DNA from: Thinopyrum elongatum
Lineage: Eukaryota; Streptophyta; Magnoliopsida; Poales; Poaceae
Direction: 5' to 3'
Assembly: GCA_011799875.1 (NCBI GenBank)
Contig: CM022303.1
Coordinates: 296,744,362 to 296,808,361, forward strand
Length of the DNA stretch: 64,000 nucleotides
Part shown: positions 10,158 through 22,170 of the stretch, piece by piece
Layout: each line of letters begins with the position of its first letter
Numbering within the stretch: the first letter of the stretch is position 1
Notes under the pieces: model-generated
The model's database searches: none
What the model saw: only the letters and a program-made list of their open reading frames with translations
Told to the model about the DNA's origin: nothing
Made by a program: the position numbers and the translations under genes

Positions 10158-11172
10158 CTATCGGTTGTCGTCATTTCTCCTTGGCGGCGGCAGCAGAGGG
10201 AGGCCGGCATTACCCTGAGGGTGGTCCTCACGAGGCTGGTCTCGCCAGGGGCCATCGCGAGGCTGATCCTGCCAGCGGTCCTCGCGAGGCTGATCGCGCC
10301 AGTCCTGACGAGGATCACGGTTGTCCCAGCGGCCTCCGCCACAGCCGTAGCCACGGTCACTGCACTCGGGGCGGCGGCCAAGGCGCCTGTCACGGAGTGC
10401 CCTGACCTCCTGGCAGTCATTGGTGTTGTGGCTGTGTACATTGTGGAAGATGCAAAACGGGTGGTTGCCCCTGGGAGGCTCATCGTGGTCACGGCCACGC
10501 TTCATCTCGGGCTTGACCGCGAGCACGGCGGGGCCCTTGAACTTCGCCTCCTTAGCCTTGGCCTTCTTGTCTTCAGGGTCGGCCTCTGGAAGCTTGCGGA
10601 GGGAGAGGCGGCCTTCTTCAGCCCTTGTGCACTTGTTCGCCAGGTTGAACATCTCCAGGGCCGAGCACAGGTCCTCGTGGATGGCGAGCTCTTCTTTCAT
10701 CTTGACATCCTGGACGCCATCAGTGAATGCCGAGATGATGGCTTCGTCCGATGCATTCGGTATCTTGAGGCGAACGTTCATGAAGCGATGTACATACTTG
10801 TGCAGGGTCTCGCCCGGCTGCTACTTCACGTGCCGCAGGTCGCCCATTGCAGGGCCGCGGTCATGGATGCCCTGGAAGTTGGCGATGAAATGCTCGCGAA
10901 GCTCATCCCAGGAGGAGATTGATCCCTTCGGGAGGTGCAGGAGCCAGGAGCACGCGCCGTCCTTGAGGGCCATGGGGAACCAGTTCGCCATGACCTTGTC
11001 GTCACCATTTGCCGCTTCGATGCTCAGCGAGTAGAGCCGGAGGAACTCTGTAGGGTCAGGGGTGCCGTCGTAGCATGGAGGCAGGTCTGGCTTGAACTTG
11101 TCGGGCCAGATGACACGGCGCAGCCTCGGGGTGAAGGCGTGGCAGCCCGCCGCACTCACGGGCGCAGCGCGC
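10158..11172 (-). pseudogene. Element C gag, 3' part
   Basis: Continues gag after insertion H: GCHAFTPRLRRVIWPDKF, a capsid-like block (YSLSIEAANGDDKVMANWF, SWDELREHFIANFQG), one stop at 10821-10823, then VHRFMNVRLKIPN and a nucleocapsid with FCIFHNVHSHNTNDC (CX2HX4HX4C). A run of Arg-Asp-Gln-Pro repeats (RDQPRED, QDQPRDG, RDQPRED) follows. Only one stop disrupts it. Joined to 15927-16575 without H, the frame is continuous through the insertion point, so H broke an otherwise nearly intact gag. Confidence 0.8.
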
Positions 11173-11824
11173 TGATACATCTCCAACGTATCTATAATTC
11201 TTGATTGTTCCATGCTATTATATTATCTGTTTTGGATGTTTTATATGCATTAATATGCTATTTTATATTATTTTTGGGACTAACCTATTAACCTAGAGCC
11301 CAGTGCCAGTGCCAGTTTCTGTTTTTTCCTTGTTTTTGAGCTTCGCAGAAAAGGAATACCAAACGGAGTCCAAACAGAATAAAACTTCACGATGATTTTT
11401 CTTGGACCAGAAGACACCCAGGGGACTTGGAGTACAAGTCAGAAGAGCCGCGAGGCAGTGACAAGGGTGGAGGGCGCGCCCCCCTACCTTGTGGGCCCCT
11501 CGGGACACCCCTGACCTAGCCCTTCCTCCTATATATTCACATATATTCCAGAACCACAAAAGCAATCCACGAAAACACTTATCCACCGCCGCAACCTTCT
11601 GTTCCTGTGAGATCCCATCTTGGGGCCTTTTCCGGCATCCCACCGGATGGGGAATCGATCACGGAGTGCTTCTACATCAACTCCATTGCCCTTCCGATGA
11701 TGCGTGAGTAGTTTACCTCAGACCTACGGGTCCATAGCTAGTAGCTAGATGGCTTCTTCTCTCTCTTTGATTCTCAATACAATGTTCTCCTTGATGTTCT
11801 TGGAGATCTATCCGATGTAATCTT
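11173..11824 (+). repeat. Element H 5' LTR, 3' end deleted
   Basis: Matches the first 650 or so bases of the 3' LTR at 14347 and diverges abruptly after GATGTAATCTT at 11824, where internal DNA begins. The missing part is about 930 bp of LTR plus the 5' internal region. A TATA-like TATATATT is near 11530. Confidence 0.8.
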
Positions 11825-14346
11825 ACAATTCACTGGAGAGTGGAAAAATTCTGAATTTTTTACAAAAGATTGATATATGAATTGCTTCTGTTGTTATAAG
11901 TTTTCAGAATTTTGGAGTTATAGAAGTATGACTAATATTCTGGTCTTTCTAGACTGTTCTGTTTTTGACAGATTCTGTTTTCAATGTGTTGTTTGCTTAT
12001 TTTGATGAATCTATGGGTAGTATCGGGGGGTATGAACCATGGATAAGTTGAAATACAGTAGATATTACACAAATATAAATAAAGAATGAGTTCACAACAG
12101 TACCAAAAGTGGTGCTTTTATTTTTCTTCTACTAACGGATCTCACGAGTTTTCTGTTGAGTTTTGTGTTGTGAAGTTTCAAGTTTTGGGTAAAGATTTGA
12201 TGGACTATGGAATAAGGAGTGGCAAGAGCCTAAGCTTGGGGATGCCCAAGGCACCCCAAGGTAATATTCAAGGACAACCAAGAGCCTAAGCTTCGGGCAT
12301 CCCCTCTTTCGTCTTCGTCTATCGGTAAATTTACTTGAGGCTATATTTTTATTCACCACATGATATGTGTTTTGCTTGGAGCGTCTTGTATGATATGAGT
12401 CTTTGCTTTTTAGTTTTCCACAATAATCCTTGATGTACACACCTTTTGATAGGGACACACATGAATCGTGATTTATTAGAATACTCTATGTGCTTCACTT
12501 ATATCTTTTGAGCTAGGCAATTTTGCTCTAGTGCTTCACTTATATCTTTTTAGAGCACGGCGGTGGTTGTATTTTATAGAAATTATTGAACTCTAATGCT
12601 TCACTTATATTATTTTGAGAGTCTTCCTAAACAGCATGGTAATTTGCTTTGGTTATAAATTTAGTCCTAATATGATAGGCATCCAAGAGGGATATAATAA
12701 AAACTTTCATATAAAGTGCATTGAATACTATGTGAAGTTTGATTCCTTATGATTGTTTTGAGATATAAAGATGGTGATATTAGAGTCATGCTAGTGAGTA
12801 TTTTGTGGATTGTAGAAATACTTGTGTTAAAGTTTGTGATTCCCGTAGCATGCACGTATGGTGAACCGTTATGTGATGAAGTCAGAGCATGATTTATTTA
12901 TTGATTGTCTTCCTTATGAGTGGCGGTCGGGGACGAGTGATGGTCTTTTCCTACCAATCAATCCCCCTAGGAGCATGTGCGTAGTACTTCGTTTTGATAA
13001 CTAATAGATTTTTGCAATAAGTATGTGAGTTCTTTATGACTAATGTTGAGTCCATGGATTATACGCACTCTCACCCTTCCACCTTTGCTAGCCTCTCTAG
13101 TACCGCGCAACTTTTGCCGGTACCATACACCTACCTTTTACCTTCCTCAAAACAGCCACCATACCTACCTATTATGGCATTTCCATAGCCATTTCGAGAT
13201 ATATTGCCATGCAACTTTCCACCGTTCCATTTTATTATGACACGTTCCATCATTGTCATATTGCTTTGCAAGATCATGTAGTTGACATAGTATTTGTGGC
13301 AAAGCCACCGTTCATAATTTTTATACATGTCACTCTTGAGTCCTTGCACATCCCAGTACACCGCCGGAGGCATTCATATAGAGTCATATTTTGTTCTAAG
13401 TATCGAGTTGTAATTTTTGAGTTGTAAGTAAATAAAAGTGTGATGATCTTCATTATTAGAGCATTGTCCCATGTGAGGAAAAAATAAAAGAGGCCAACGA
13501 AGCCCACAAATAAAATAAAAGAGGCCAAAGAAGCCCACCAAAAAAAGAGAGAAAAGAGAGAAGGGGAAATGTTACTATCCTTTTTCCACACTTGTGCTTC
13601 AAAGTAGCACCATGATCTTCATGATAGAGAGTCTCCTATGTTGTCACTTTCATATACTAGTGGTAATTTTTCATTATAGAACTTGGCTTGTATATTCCAA
13701 TGATGGGCTTTCTCAAATTGCCCTAGGTCTTCATGAGCAAGCAAGTTGGATGCACACCCACTTAGTTTCTTTTTGAGCTTTCATAAACTTATAGCTCTAG
13801 TGCATCTGTTGCATGGCAATCCCTACTCACTCACATTGATATCTATTGATGGGCATCTCCATAGCCCATTGATACGCCTAGTTGATGTGAGACTATCTCC
13901 TTCTTTTTGTCTTCTCCACAACCACCATATTCTATTCCACCTATAGTGCTATGTCCATGGCTCACGCTCATGTATTGCGTGAAAGTTGAAAAGGTTTGAG
14001 AACATCAAAAGTATGAAACAATTGCTTGGCTTGTCATCGGGGTTGTGCATGATTTGAATATTTTGTGTGATGAAGATGGAGCATAGCCAGACTATATGAT
14101 TTTGTAGGGATAACTTTCTTTGGCCATGTTATTTTGAGAAGACATGATTGCTTTATTAGTATGCTTGAAGTATTATTGTTTTTATGTCAATATTAAACTT
14201 TTGTTTTGAATCTTATGGATCTGAACATTCATGCCACAATAAAGAAAATTACATGGATAAGTATGTTAGGTAGCATTCCACATCAAAAATTCTGTTTTTA
14301 TCATTTACCTACTCGAGGACGAGCAGGAATTAAGCTTGGGGATGCT
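11825..14346 (+). other. Element H internal remnant, non-coding 3' region
   Basis: AT-rich sequence without a credible coding frame. Features typical of the 3' untranslated part of Triticeae gypsy elements are present: AAGAGCCTAAGCTTGGGGAT near 12223, short repeats of GCTTCACTTATAT near 12480-12610, purine-rich AAATAAAAGAGGCCAA repeats near 13485-13530, and the polypurine tract GGAATTAAGCTTGGGGATGC at 14325-14344. Confidence 0.65.
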
Positions 14347-15926
14347 TGATACGTCTCCAACGTATCTATAATTTTTTATTGTTCCATGCTATTATATTAT
14401 TTGTTTTGGATGTTTTATATGCATTAATATGCTATTTTATATTATTTTTGGGACTAACCTATTAACCTAGAGCCCAGTGCCAGTTTCTGTTTTTCCTTGT
14501 TTTTGAGCTTCGCAGAAAAGGAATACCAAACGGAATAAAACTTCACGATGATTTTTCTTGGACCAGAAGACACCCAGGGGACTTGGAGTCCAAGTCAGAA
14601 GATCCATGAGGCGGCGACAAGGGTGGAGGGCGCGCCCTAGGGGGGGGCGCCCCCTACCTTATGGGCCCCTCGGGACTCACCTGACCTAGCCCTTCCTCCT
14701 ATATTTTCACATATATTCCAGAACCACTAGAGCAATCCACGAAAACACTTTTCCACCGCCGCAACCTTCTGTTCCCTTGAGATCCCATCTTGGGGCCTTT
14801 TCCAGCATCCCGCCAGAGGAGGAATCGATCACGGAGGGCTTCTACATCAAATCCATTGCCCTTCCGATGATGCGTGAGTAGTTTACCTCAGACCTACAGG
14901 TCCATAGCTAGTAGCTAGATGGCTTCTTCTCTCTCTTTGATTCTCAATACAACGTTCTCCTTGATGTTCTTGGAGATCTATCCGATGTAATCTTCTTTTG
15001 CGGTGTGTTTGTCGAGATCCGATGAATTGTGGATTTATGATCAGCTTATCTATGAATATTATTTGAATCTTCTCTGAATTCTTTTATGCATGATTTAATA
15101 TCTTTGTATTTCTCTTTGAATTATCGGTTTGTTTTGGCCAACTAGATTGGTTTTTCTTGCAATGGGAGAGGTGCTTAGCTTTGGGTTCAATCTTGTGGTG
15201 TCCTCACCCAGTGACAGTAGGGGTAGCGAGGCACGTATTGTATTGTTGCCATCGAGGATAAAAAGATGGGGTTTTCATCATATTGCTTGAGTTAATTCCT
15301 CTACATCATGTCATCTTCCTTAAGGCGTTACTCCATTCTTTATGAACTTAATACTCTAGATGCATGCTGGATAGCGGTCGATATGTGGAGTAATAGTAGT
15401 AGATGCAGGCAGGAGTCGGTCTACTTGACACGGGCGTGATGCCTATATGCATAATCATTGCCTTGGATATCATCATAACTTTGCGCTTTTCTATCAATTG
15501 CTCGACAGTAATTTGTTCACCCACCGTATTATTTGCCTTCGTGAGAGAAGCCACTAGTGAAACCTATGGCCCCCGGGTCTATTTTCCATCATATTACTTC
15601 TATTTTCCATCATATTATTTTCCGATCTACTATTTTGCAATCTTTTATTTTCAGATCTATATACCAAAAAACCCAAAAATATTTTATCTTTTCTTTATCT
15701 ATCTCTATCATATCTCACTTTTGCAATTGACCGTGAAGGGATTGACAACCCCTTTATCGCGTTGGGTGCAAGTGTTTGATTGTTTGTGCAGGTGTTGGTG
15801 ATTTGTGCGTTCTTCTCCTACTGGATTGATACCTTGATTCTTAACTGAGGGAAATACTTACCTCTACTGTGCTGCATCACCCTTTCCTCTTCAAGGGAAA
15901 AACCAACGCAAGCTCAAGAAGTAGCA
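14347..15926 (+). repeat. Element H 3' LTR (1580 bp)
   Basis: Begins TGATACGTCTCCAACG and ends CTCAAGAAGTAGCA; preceded by a polypurine tract and followed by the CGCGC duplication. Contains CTACTGGATTGATACC and CTACTGTGCTGCATCACCC near its end, familiar from this LTR class. The apparent frames inside are not genes. Confidence 0.85.
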
Positions 15927-16575
15927 CGCGCACGGGGTGAGGTCGGTCTTGACGCCCACGTGCCACAGCCTCCGGCGGCGCGTGGTCTTGGTGCTGGCGT
16001 GGTGGCGCTGGGAGCACGTGTGCATCAGCTTGCGGCTGCTGCACCACCTGGCAGCTCGCCTCGTCTCGCGCCGGCGCCCCACGCGGCGGGTCGCGCGGTT
16101 GCGCAACACGCCGGGGCTCGGGGTCGGCACCACGCAAAGGAGGAGGAGGAGGCGCGCCGCGGGCCACGTCGCCCGCCTGGGATGGCGGGGGATGGAGTGA
16201 GCGGGACGGCGCAGGGACTTCGCCGGCGGCGTTGACGAGCTCGTTGATGCGGCCAAGCCAGTCGTCGTAGCGGTCGTTAGCGGGGCAGTAACGCAGCAGC
16301 TCGCGCGCCTTGAGCAGCGCAGCCTGCGCGTTCGCCGGCCCGCGGTGGATGTGGGAAGACGATGCCGTGGCGGGAGTGGGCGACGGAGTGGCGGTGCGGC
16401 CATCGCGCCGCACGGAGGGTAGCAGCGACGAATCCTGCTGCTCATGAGCAACAGGGTCAGTGGCAGCGTTGGCCGCGGGAGAGGCCGAACGGGGAGGGAC
16501 ACCACGGCCCACGGGCATCGTCTGAGCGACACGAGCAGCCCGGCAATCGGTGCAGGCTCGGCGCGCGTCGGCCAT
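15927..16575 (-). pseudogene. Element C gag, N-terminal part
   Basis: Starts at ATG 16575 (MADARRACTDC), 65 bases beyond the LTR edge, and reads leftwards to the H insertion. Low-complexity Ala/Pro/Arg-rich region with a conserved helix block (LLRYCPANDRYDDWLGRINE), the counterpart of RFPPAADQMDEW in A and B. Split from 10158-11172 by H, but the frame is preserved across the junction (PHPVR then AAPVSAAGC). Confidence 0.75.
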
Positions 16576-16620
16576 GGGAGCGGCGAAGCGGAGACGGAAC
16601 GGAAGGAGGATTTCGACACG

Positions 16621-16640
16621 CCCCTACCTGGCGCGCCAAA
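16621..16640 (-). other. Putative primer binding site of element C
   Basis: Minus strand reads TTTGGCGCGCCAGGTAGGGG immediately inside the 5' LTR, the same word found after the B and A 5' LTRs. It fixes the orientation of C. Confidence 0.6.
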
Positions 16641-17528
16641 TGTCGGATTCAGGGCTCCGCAGACCCAAGAAGGTTCGAACTCTGGGGTGTGTGCGAAGAT
16701 CTCAACCAACCCAAATCTCAAGCTCGCCACCCCATAGCCTAGCCACGTCAAACTCACGCGAGCGGGGAAGAAGATGAACGCGGCAGGTTACCCAGGTTCG
16801 GGCCACCTTGCGGTGTAAAACCCTACTCATGCTTTGTGGTGGATTGGCCTCACGAGGAGGCTGAGGATGAATGAGTACAGTGGTTTGAGCGGCCTCGCGA
16901 GGGCTCTGGTTGTGAGGGTGGAATGGATCTGATCCGGGGGTCCTCCTCTACGGTGGTGGCTAACCTATATTTATAGTGGTCTTGGTCCTCTTCCCTCAAA
17001 ACTTAGGCGGGAAGGGATCCCACAACGGCCAATTAGAAAGGGGACAAGAAGTACATCTAATCCTGACGAAAGGTGGTCTTCGCCTGCAAAGCTTCTGGTC
17101 GTGATGCAGCAGTGGGCTCTGCGATGACATCCATCCTGCCGAGCTCGTGGTCTTGGTCTTGTTGCACCGGAATGGAAACCTTTGGGAGACACCTCGGGAA
17201 CCTTCGCCTGTCCTTGCTCCCTTAGCACCGAAAGGGAAACTGTCTCCTCTGCGCCCGCTGGCGCCCGCCTGGCCTTGGCCGTCATGGATCACATCATCAT
17301 AGCCTCGTGAGGCTGGGTACCTGCATAGAAATCTCCGCTCCTTCGGAGGCAGCCTGGGGAGGCCGCTCCTTTGGAGGTCTTGGTGCTGTCCGCCTCGCGA
17401 GGCTGGGGGACCTCGCGAGGGTCTTGTCTTGGAGTTGTTGTGGCTGGGTCGTACCAGGCCATCGAGGGAGCCACGCCGTGGGCCGCAGGCAGGCAGGTCT
17501 GGGTACCCCCGATCCCAGAATGCTGACA
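16641..17528 (-). repeat. Element C 5' LTR (888 bp)
   Basis: Plus strand TGTCGGATTC to GCTGACA (one change from CCGACA). Same length as the left copy with scattered substitutions only. Contains CCTCGCGAGG-type palindromes at about 16904, 17395 and 17412. Followed by the CCCGC duplication and then by the resumed gag of B. Confidence 0.88.
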
Positions 17529-18204
17529 CCCGCAGCAAAAGGAGAAACCTGCTAGAGGCTGTGAGAAGAAAGAAGGAGAAGGTGAGAGTGATGAAGGGGA
17601 TGAAAAAGAAATCAGCGAGCAAGAATTCCAAAAAGCAACTGAAGCCATGTGTATTGACGGAGGTGCATCTTTGCACTCCTCTCACCGCCAGCTCAAGCAG
17701 TGGGCATGAGAGGTCAATGCCGTGGAGCCAGCTGCAGACTCCCAGAAGCCGCTCAAATGGTCCCGCACGCCTATCATCTTTGATGAAGAGGATCACCCCG
17801 ACCGCACTACCGCGGTAGGGTGTTTGCCATTGTTGGTCTCCCCAACAATCCGCAACCTCAAAGTCATAAAGATGCTAGTTGACGGCGGGGCTGGTTGAAT
17901 CTGATCTCCCCCAAAGTGGTTAGCAAGCTACAGATTCCTGATGAAGAGCTCAAGGTTACTGGCACATTCCAAGGAATCAACCCCGGCAGGAGCCGTCCTA
18001 AGGGAAAGATTACGCTGCCGGTGACATTTGGCGGGGAACTGAACTACCGGACCGAGAGGGTCGTGTTTGACAAGGTTGAGCTTCCCTTGCCATACAATGG
18101 GATTCTTGGTCATCCAGCTCTGGCAAAATTCATGGCAGCATCCCACTATGCTTACAACACCTTGAAGATGCCAGGGCCGTTGGGTGTCATTTCCATTCCA
18201 TCAG
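17529..18204 (+). pseudogene. Element B gag tail and protease, first part
   Basis: Resumes B right after C: the GGAGAAACCTGCTAGAGGC stretch matches A at about 21209. The protease signature is VDGGAG with a one-base loss after it relative to A (VDSGAGLNLI), so D is kept but Ser is Gly and the frame shifts. Then ISPKVVSKLQIPDEELKVTG, KGKITLPVTFGGE, LPYNGILGHPALAKFMA. Interrupted by A after ISIPS at 18204; resumes at 28897. Confidence 0.75.
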
Positions 18205-19118
18205 TGTCGGTGCAACAAACCCTGGTGTATGTTGCCCGGACTGTACACAGGTTCAAGGGCAAGGTTGCAGCAACAAGGCAAGGCCAAACAGAAGAAATAG
18301 CTCTTTGAGAAATCAAAGGGCGGACCAAGAAGACCAAGACAAGCCGAAGGAACAAGATATCACTAAGGGAAAAGCCTCCCTTGCCGGGCAGGCGAGCCCG
18401 GTCAGGTCGAGGCCACCCCAAGGGCAAGTCCCAAGACCTCCCCGAGGGTTGCCGGGGCTCTGACGGACTGCTTCCCCACCAAGGCTCCACCGCTCCACCT
18501 CACAGTAACGCCGGTCACTTATCGTTGCGGTGTCGAGCCCCCAAGTAATTAAGTGGTTGTCATTTGGCACGTGGCAGCTATTTCTGAGGAAGATCACCCC
18601 TAAATGACACCCGTCCAGGGGCATGTCACGCAGATAGGCAAGAAGGTGGTTGAATGTCATGGCAAGGCTTGCCGGGCTACTTCCACGACGTGACACTAAG
18701 CGGTGCATTTAATGCACCTTGTCACGTCTGCAGAGTTAGGTATGATAACACTGTGGCTATCTAATCACTGGATAATGACTGTTTTGCCACTGTGGTAACC
18801 CCTTGACCTATAAAAGGAGGGCCGAGGCAACCTTAGAAAGGATTCGGACCCTTGTACTATCATACGCGCGTAGCTGCTCTCCCCAAGGCAACCTTGCCGG
18901 GCTTGAGCGTTGCGCGTTCCTCATGGTCCTCTACCCAATCCACCAAAGCAGGAGTAGGGTTTTACGCCTCGCGGCGGCCAGAACCTGGGTAAAAAACCAC
19001 CTGTGTCACCATTGCCGTGCTGTCCTACGGCCTCCGCTCTTTGTGCAACGTGCCCTTCCCCCTTGCCGAACCACAAAGGGGCCGATGGCCCCATAGGTGA
19101 TCGTGTTGAACCACGACA
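18205..19118 (+). repeat. Element A 5' LTR (914 bp)
   Basis: TGTCGGTGCAAC to CCACGACA. TATA box TATAAAAG at 18809-18816 after CCCCTTGACC. Highly similar to 27981-28896 and clearly related to the B, D and F LTRs. Confidence 0.92.
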
Positions 19119-19140
19119 TCTTTGGCATGCCAGGTAGGGG
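19119..19140 (+). other. Putative primer binding site of element A
   Basis: TCTTTGGCATGCCAGGTAGG follows the LTR, one base off the B and C version (GCATGCC for GCGCGCC). Confidence 0.55.
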
Positions 19141-19206
19141 GCAGCGCTTGTGCGAACCCGAGGATATAAACAGCGCATCAATCTTCATCACCATTCTTCT
19201 TCGTCG

Positions 19207-21102
19207 ATGGCGTCATCATCCATGGCGCCCAAGAAAAAGTCCGGCGAAGCAGCCCACCCTTCCACCTCGAAGGCCCCCTCGCATGCAGCCACTGATCACA
19301 TGGGGGCTGCGATGGTGTCGGGGGACGCAGACGCCGCAGGGAATGTGACCGGCGCGGGCGGCGCCGCCACCGTTCCTTCTGCGGCTGAGGTGGGAGCAGG
19401 AGGCACTGGAGGAGGACAACATCAGTAGCACCCTAGCGGCCACGCTCCACTAGATGCGGGAGGGGAGAATATCCAATCTCCGCCTCTCCACCTCACTGGA
19501 GAATGCAGCCGCAACGATGGCGCCCGCTCCAGCGCAAATCGCAACCCCCTAGCTGCCCCTGCTGCGGGCGCATCTACGAGGCACACGCCTTCCCCAGGGC
19601 AAGGCAATCAAGATGAAGCGTCGAATGGGGTCATCAACCCCCAAGCGCGTCCTTCTCGTCGTCACGCCATCCTTGTGACGGGCTCGCGATGACGAGAACG
19701 CGACACCGCCACTACCGGTACCGTCAGAAGTCGGGCAACATCGCGATCTGCATCGTCGTCCATGCCAAGTACTGCTTCGGAAGCCATGGCGCGAGCCCAG
19801 CTCCTATTGAGATTCCCGCCAGCGGCCGACCAAATGGATGAGTGGAGAGCCACCATTCAAAGTTTGATTGGTTTCGCTGAGGCAGGGGGATCACAACGAG
19901 CGGGCTCGCCACGGCCTCCACACGCAGCGACGACGGCTCAGGCCGCTGGCCATGCTGAAGGGGCCAACCTTATGGTGCAGTCCCCCCCACGGCAGTCAGC
20001 ACAGGGGTTGCAGCCAGAGCCGCGCGACCAAGAACCCGATGAGGTGTCAATGGCTTCATCTGATCCTCGAGCCTGTCGAGATCAGCGGCAGGTCTTGGAG
20101 GACAGGCGGAGGGAAGACGCGCGCATCACCATAGAACGGCGCCGCGAAGCCCACCGCCAGTCTGACAGGCGCAATGGCCCCGACGTCGATGAGCCTGCGC
20201 CCGGTGGAGACGGATACCTGCCTTTCGAGGTTGGGTGTCCTGCCTTCGCTCGTGAGCTGCGGCAAGTCCGTTGGCCATCTGCCCGTACATTCAAGCCAGA
20301 GATACCAGAAAAATATGATGGAAGACTGAACCCGACAGAGTTCTTGAGCATCTACACCATCAATGTTCAAGCCACCGGAGGAAGAGATGAAAAGGTATTC
20401 GCCAACTACTTCCCTTTGGCGCTCAAGCCAAATGTGAGGTCATGGCTGATGCACTTGCCGGAGAACTCCATCTCGACTTGGGCTGACCTGTGCCACGAGT
20501 TTGTTGGTGCCTTCATGGGCGGCCATCAAGAACCAGGGCGGCCCAGCGATTCTCAGCTCCTTCCACAAAAGGAAGGGGAGAGTTTGAGGAAGTACATGCA
20601 GAGGTTCAGCAGGGTGCACAGGAAGATTCCAGATATCCACCCAGCAGTTGTGATTGCTGCGTTCTAGTCTGATGTACGCAACCGCAGGATATGTTCCAAG
20701 ATGAACGTCCGGTTGCCCAAGACTGTGAATGAGCTTTACACCTTGGCAAATACGTGTGCCCGTACGGAGGAGGGGAGGCATCTCCCCGGAGAAGAGGATG
20801 GCGTCAACATTGACTCAGAAGATGACGACGATGCCGCCAACCAGAAGAAGAAGAACAAGAAACGCAACAAGAAGCGTAAGGAGAAACCAGTGCTGGCTGT
20901 CGAGGGGTCAGGAACTCCTAGTACCGGCAAGAAGGCCAAGACCGAAGCCCCCAGCAAGGAAGTTGCCGCGTGCGCCGACTGCCGGGAGGCTGCGGCGGCC
21001 GAGAAGGCTGGGAAGGCTGACGGGCCGTACTGCAAGATCCATCGAACCAGAGGCCATGATCTCCAAGAATGTCATCAAGTTGAGCAGCTCGTCAAGAAGT
21101 AG
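19207..21102 (+). pseudogene. Element A gag
   Basis: Start at ATG 19207 (MASSSMAPKKK). A stop after 19425 breaks the low-complexity N-terminus. The main frame 19762-20667 carries RFPPAADQMDEWRATIQSL, then the capsid-like region (VGCPAFARELRQVRW, FANYFPLALKPNVRSWLMH, KYMQRFSRVHRKIPD) and a stop at 20665-20667. The frame 20701-21102 holds MNVRLPKTVNELYTLA, an acidic/basic linker and the zinc knuckle YCKIHRTRGHDLQEC (CX2HX4HX4C) preceded by a CxxC pair. It ends with a stop after EQLVKK. Retrotransposon gag of the Tat type; assembles the particle when intact. Confidence 0.85.
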
Positions 21103-22170
21103 AAGGCTGAGTACGAGAAGCTTTATAAGGAGAGAGACCAACATGGCATTGGCGGGAAGGGCCGAGGTGGCCGAGGAGGCCGCCGAGGCAAGGTCCCCCA
21201 ACATCAGGGGAAACCTGCTAAAGGCCATGAGAAGAAGGAATGTGGTGATGAAAGCAATGAAGGGGATTAAGAGGAAACCAGCGAGCAAGAGTTTCAGAAA
21301 GCCACTGACGCCCTGTGCATTGACGGGGCGCGTCCTTGCACTCCTCTCACCGCCAGCTGAAACAATGGGCGTGTGAGGTCAATGCTGTGGAGCCAGCGGT
21401 AGATTCCTGGAAACCACTCAAATGGTCTCGCACGCCCATCATCTTTGACGAAGAGGATCACCCTGACCGCACCACTGCGGTAGGGTGCTTGCCCAATGTT
21501 GGTATCACCAACGATCCGCAACCTCAAGGTCACAAAGATGTTGGTTGACAGCGGGGCCGGGTTGAACCTGATTTCCCCCAAGGTAATCAGCAAGCTGCAG
21601 ATAACAGATGAAGAGCTCAAGGTTACCGGCACGTTTCAAGGAATCAATCCTGGCAGGAGTCGTCCAAAGGGGAAGATTACGCTGTCGGTAACATTTGGAG
21701 GAGAAATGAACTACCAGATTGAGAAGATTGTGTTCGATGTGGTCGAACTTCCGTTGCCGTATAATGGGATACTTGGATGACCTGCCCTAGCAAAGTTCAT
21801 GGCGGCATCCCACTATGCCTACAATACCCTAAAGATGCCAGGACCGATGGGCGTCATTTCTATCCCATCAGAAAAGAAGGATGCAATTATATGCGTGGAC
21901 AAGATGTACCGAGATGCGGTCGCTGCCGAGGCCGCGAAAGCCGCAGTCCCCGCCAAGGAAAACAAACAAGGGATAAAAGCTAGCAAGGATACCGGCAAGG
22001 AATCCGGGAAGTGCGCCTCTCTGGAGTACGCTGCACCCGTCGATGATTTGCCAGAGAGTTCTACTAGCAAGAGATCCAAGGTTGCTACACCCACTGTGAA
22101 GAAGGTCCCGGCAGGGCTGGTTGGTGCTGATGGTACATTCACTATCAGCTCCACCCTTGACGACAAATAG
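21103..22170 (+). pseudogene. Element A protease region
   Basis: After the gag tail, the retropepsin motif is intact: MLVDSGAGLNLIS, catalytic Asp at about 21547. Then GTFQGINPGRSRPKGKI, a stop in ILG*PALAKF at about 21778, and NTLKMPGPMGVISIPSEKK. A Lys/Ser-rich spacer follows to a stop at 22168-22170 (LDDK). Aspartic protease that would cleave the polyprotein; the stop after ILG truncates it. Confidence 0.8.

Larger units (their letters stand above)
11173..15926 (+). mobile_element. Gypsy element H, internally deleted (4754 bp)
   Basis: Starts TGATACATCTCC, ends GAAGTAGCA, and is flanked by CGCGC at 11168-11172 and 15927-15931. It has a short 5' LTR (11173-11824), 3' internal DNA only, a polypurine tract before 14347 and a full 3' LTR. 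PBS, gag and pol are gone. Its AT-rich composition contrasts with the GC-rich gag of C around it. Confidence 0.88.
4381..17528 (-). mobile_element. Ty3/gypsy element C, pol deleted, with antisense B3-like ORF
   Basis: Bounded by two 888-bp LTRs (4381-5268 and 16641-17528) and flanked by CCCGC at 4376-4380 and 17529-17533, so an intact insertion of 13148 bp including two nested insertions. The element reads right to left: LTR, PBS, gag, protease, a scrap of RT, a non-coding linker, the antisense B3-like ORF (reading +), LTR. LTR identity by eye is about 95%. Nearly all RT, RNase H and integrase is missing, so it could move only with help from a relative. Confidence 0.9.

Noticed and set aside
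10821..11213. Minus-strand frame starting MEQSRIIDTLEMYQR as a complete gag-like gene
   Set aside because: The first 14 codons come from the LTR of H. The real gag continues at 15927-16575 on the other side of H.
15403..15801. 132-codon frame rich in Tyr/Phe resembling a membrane protein
   Set aside because: It lies inside the 3' LTR of H and comes from ATTTTCCATCATATTA-type repeats.
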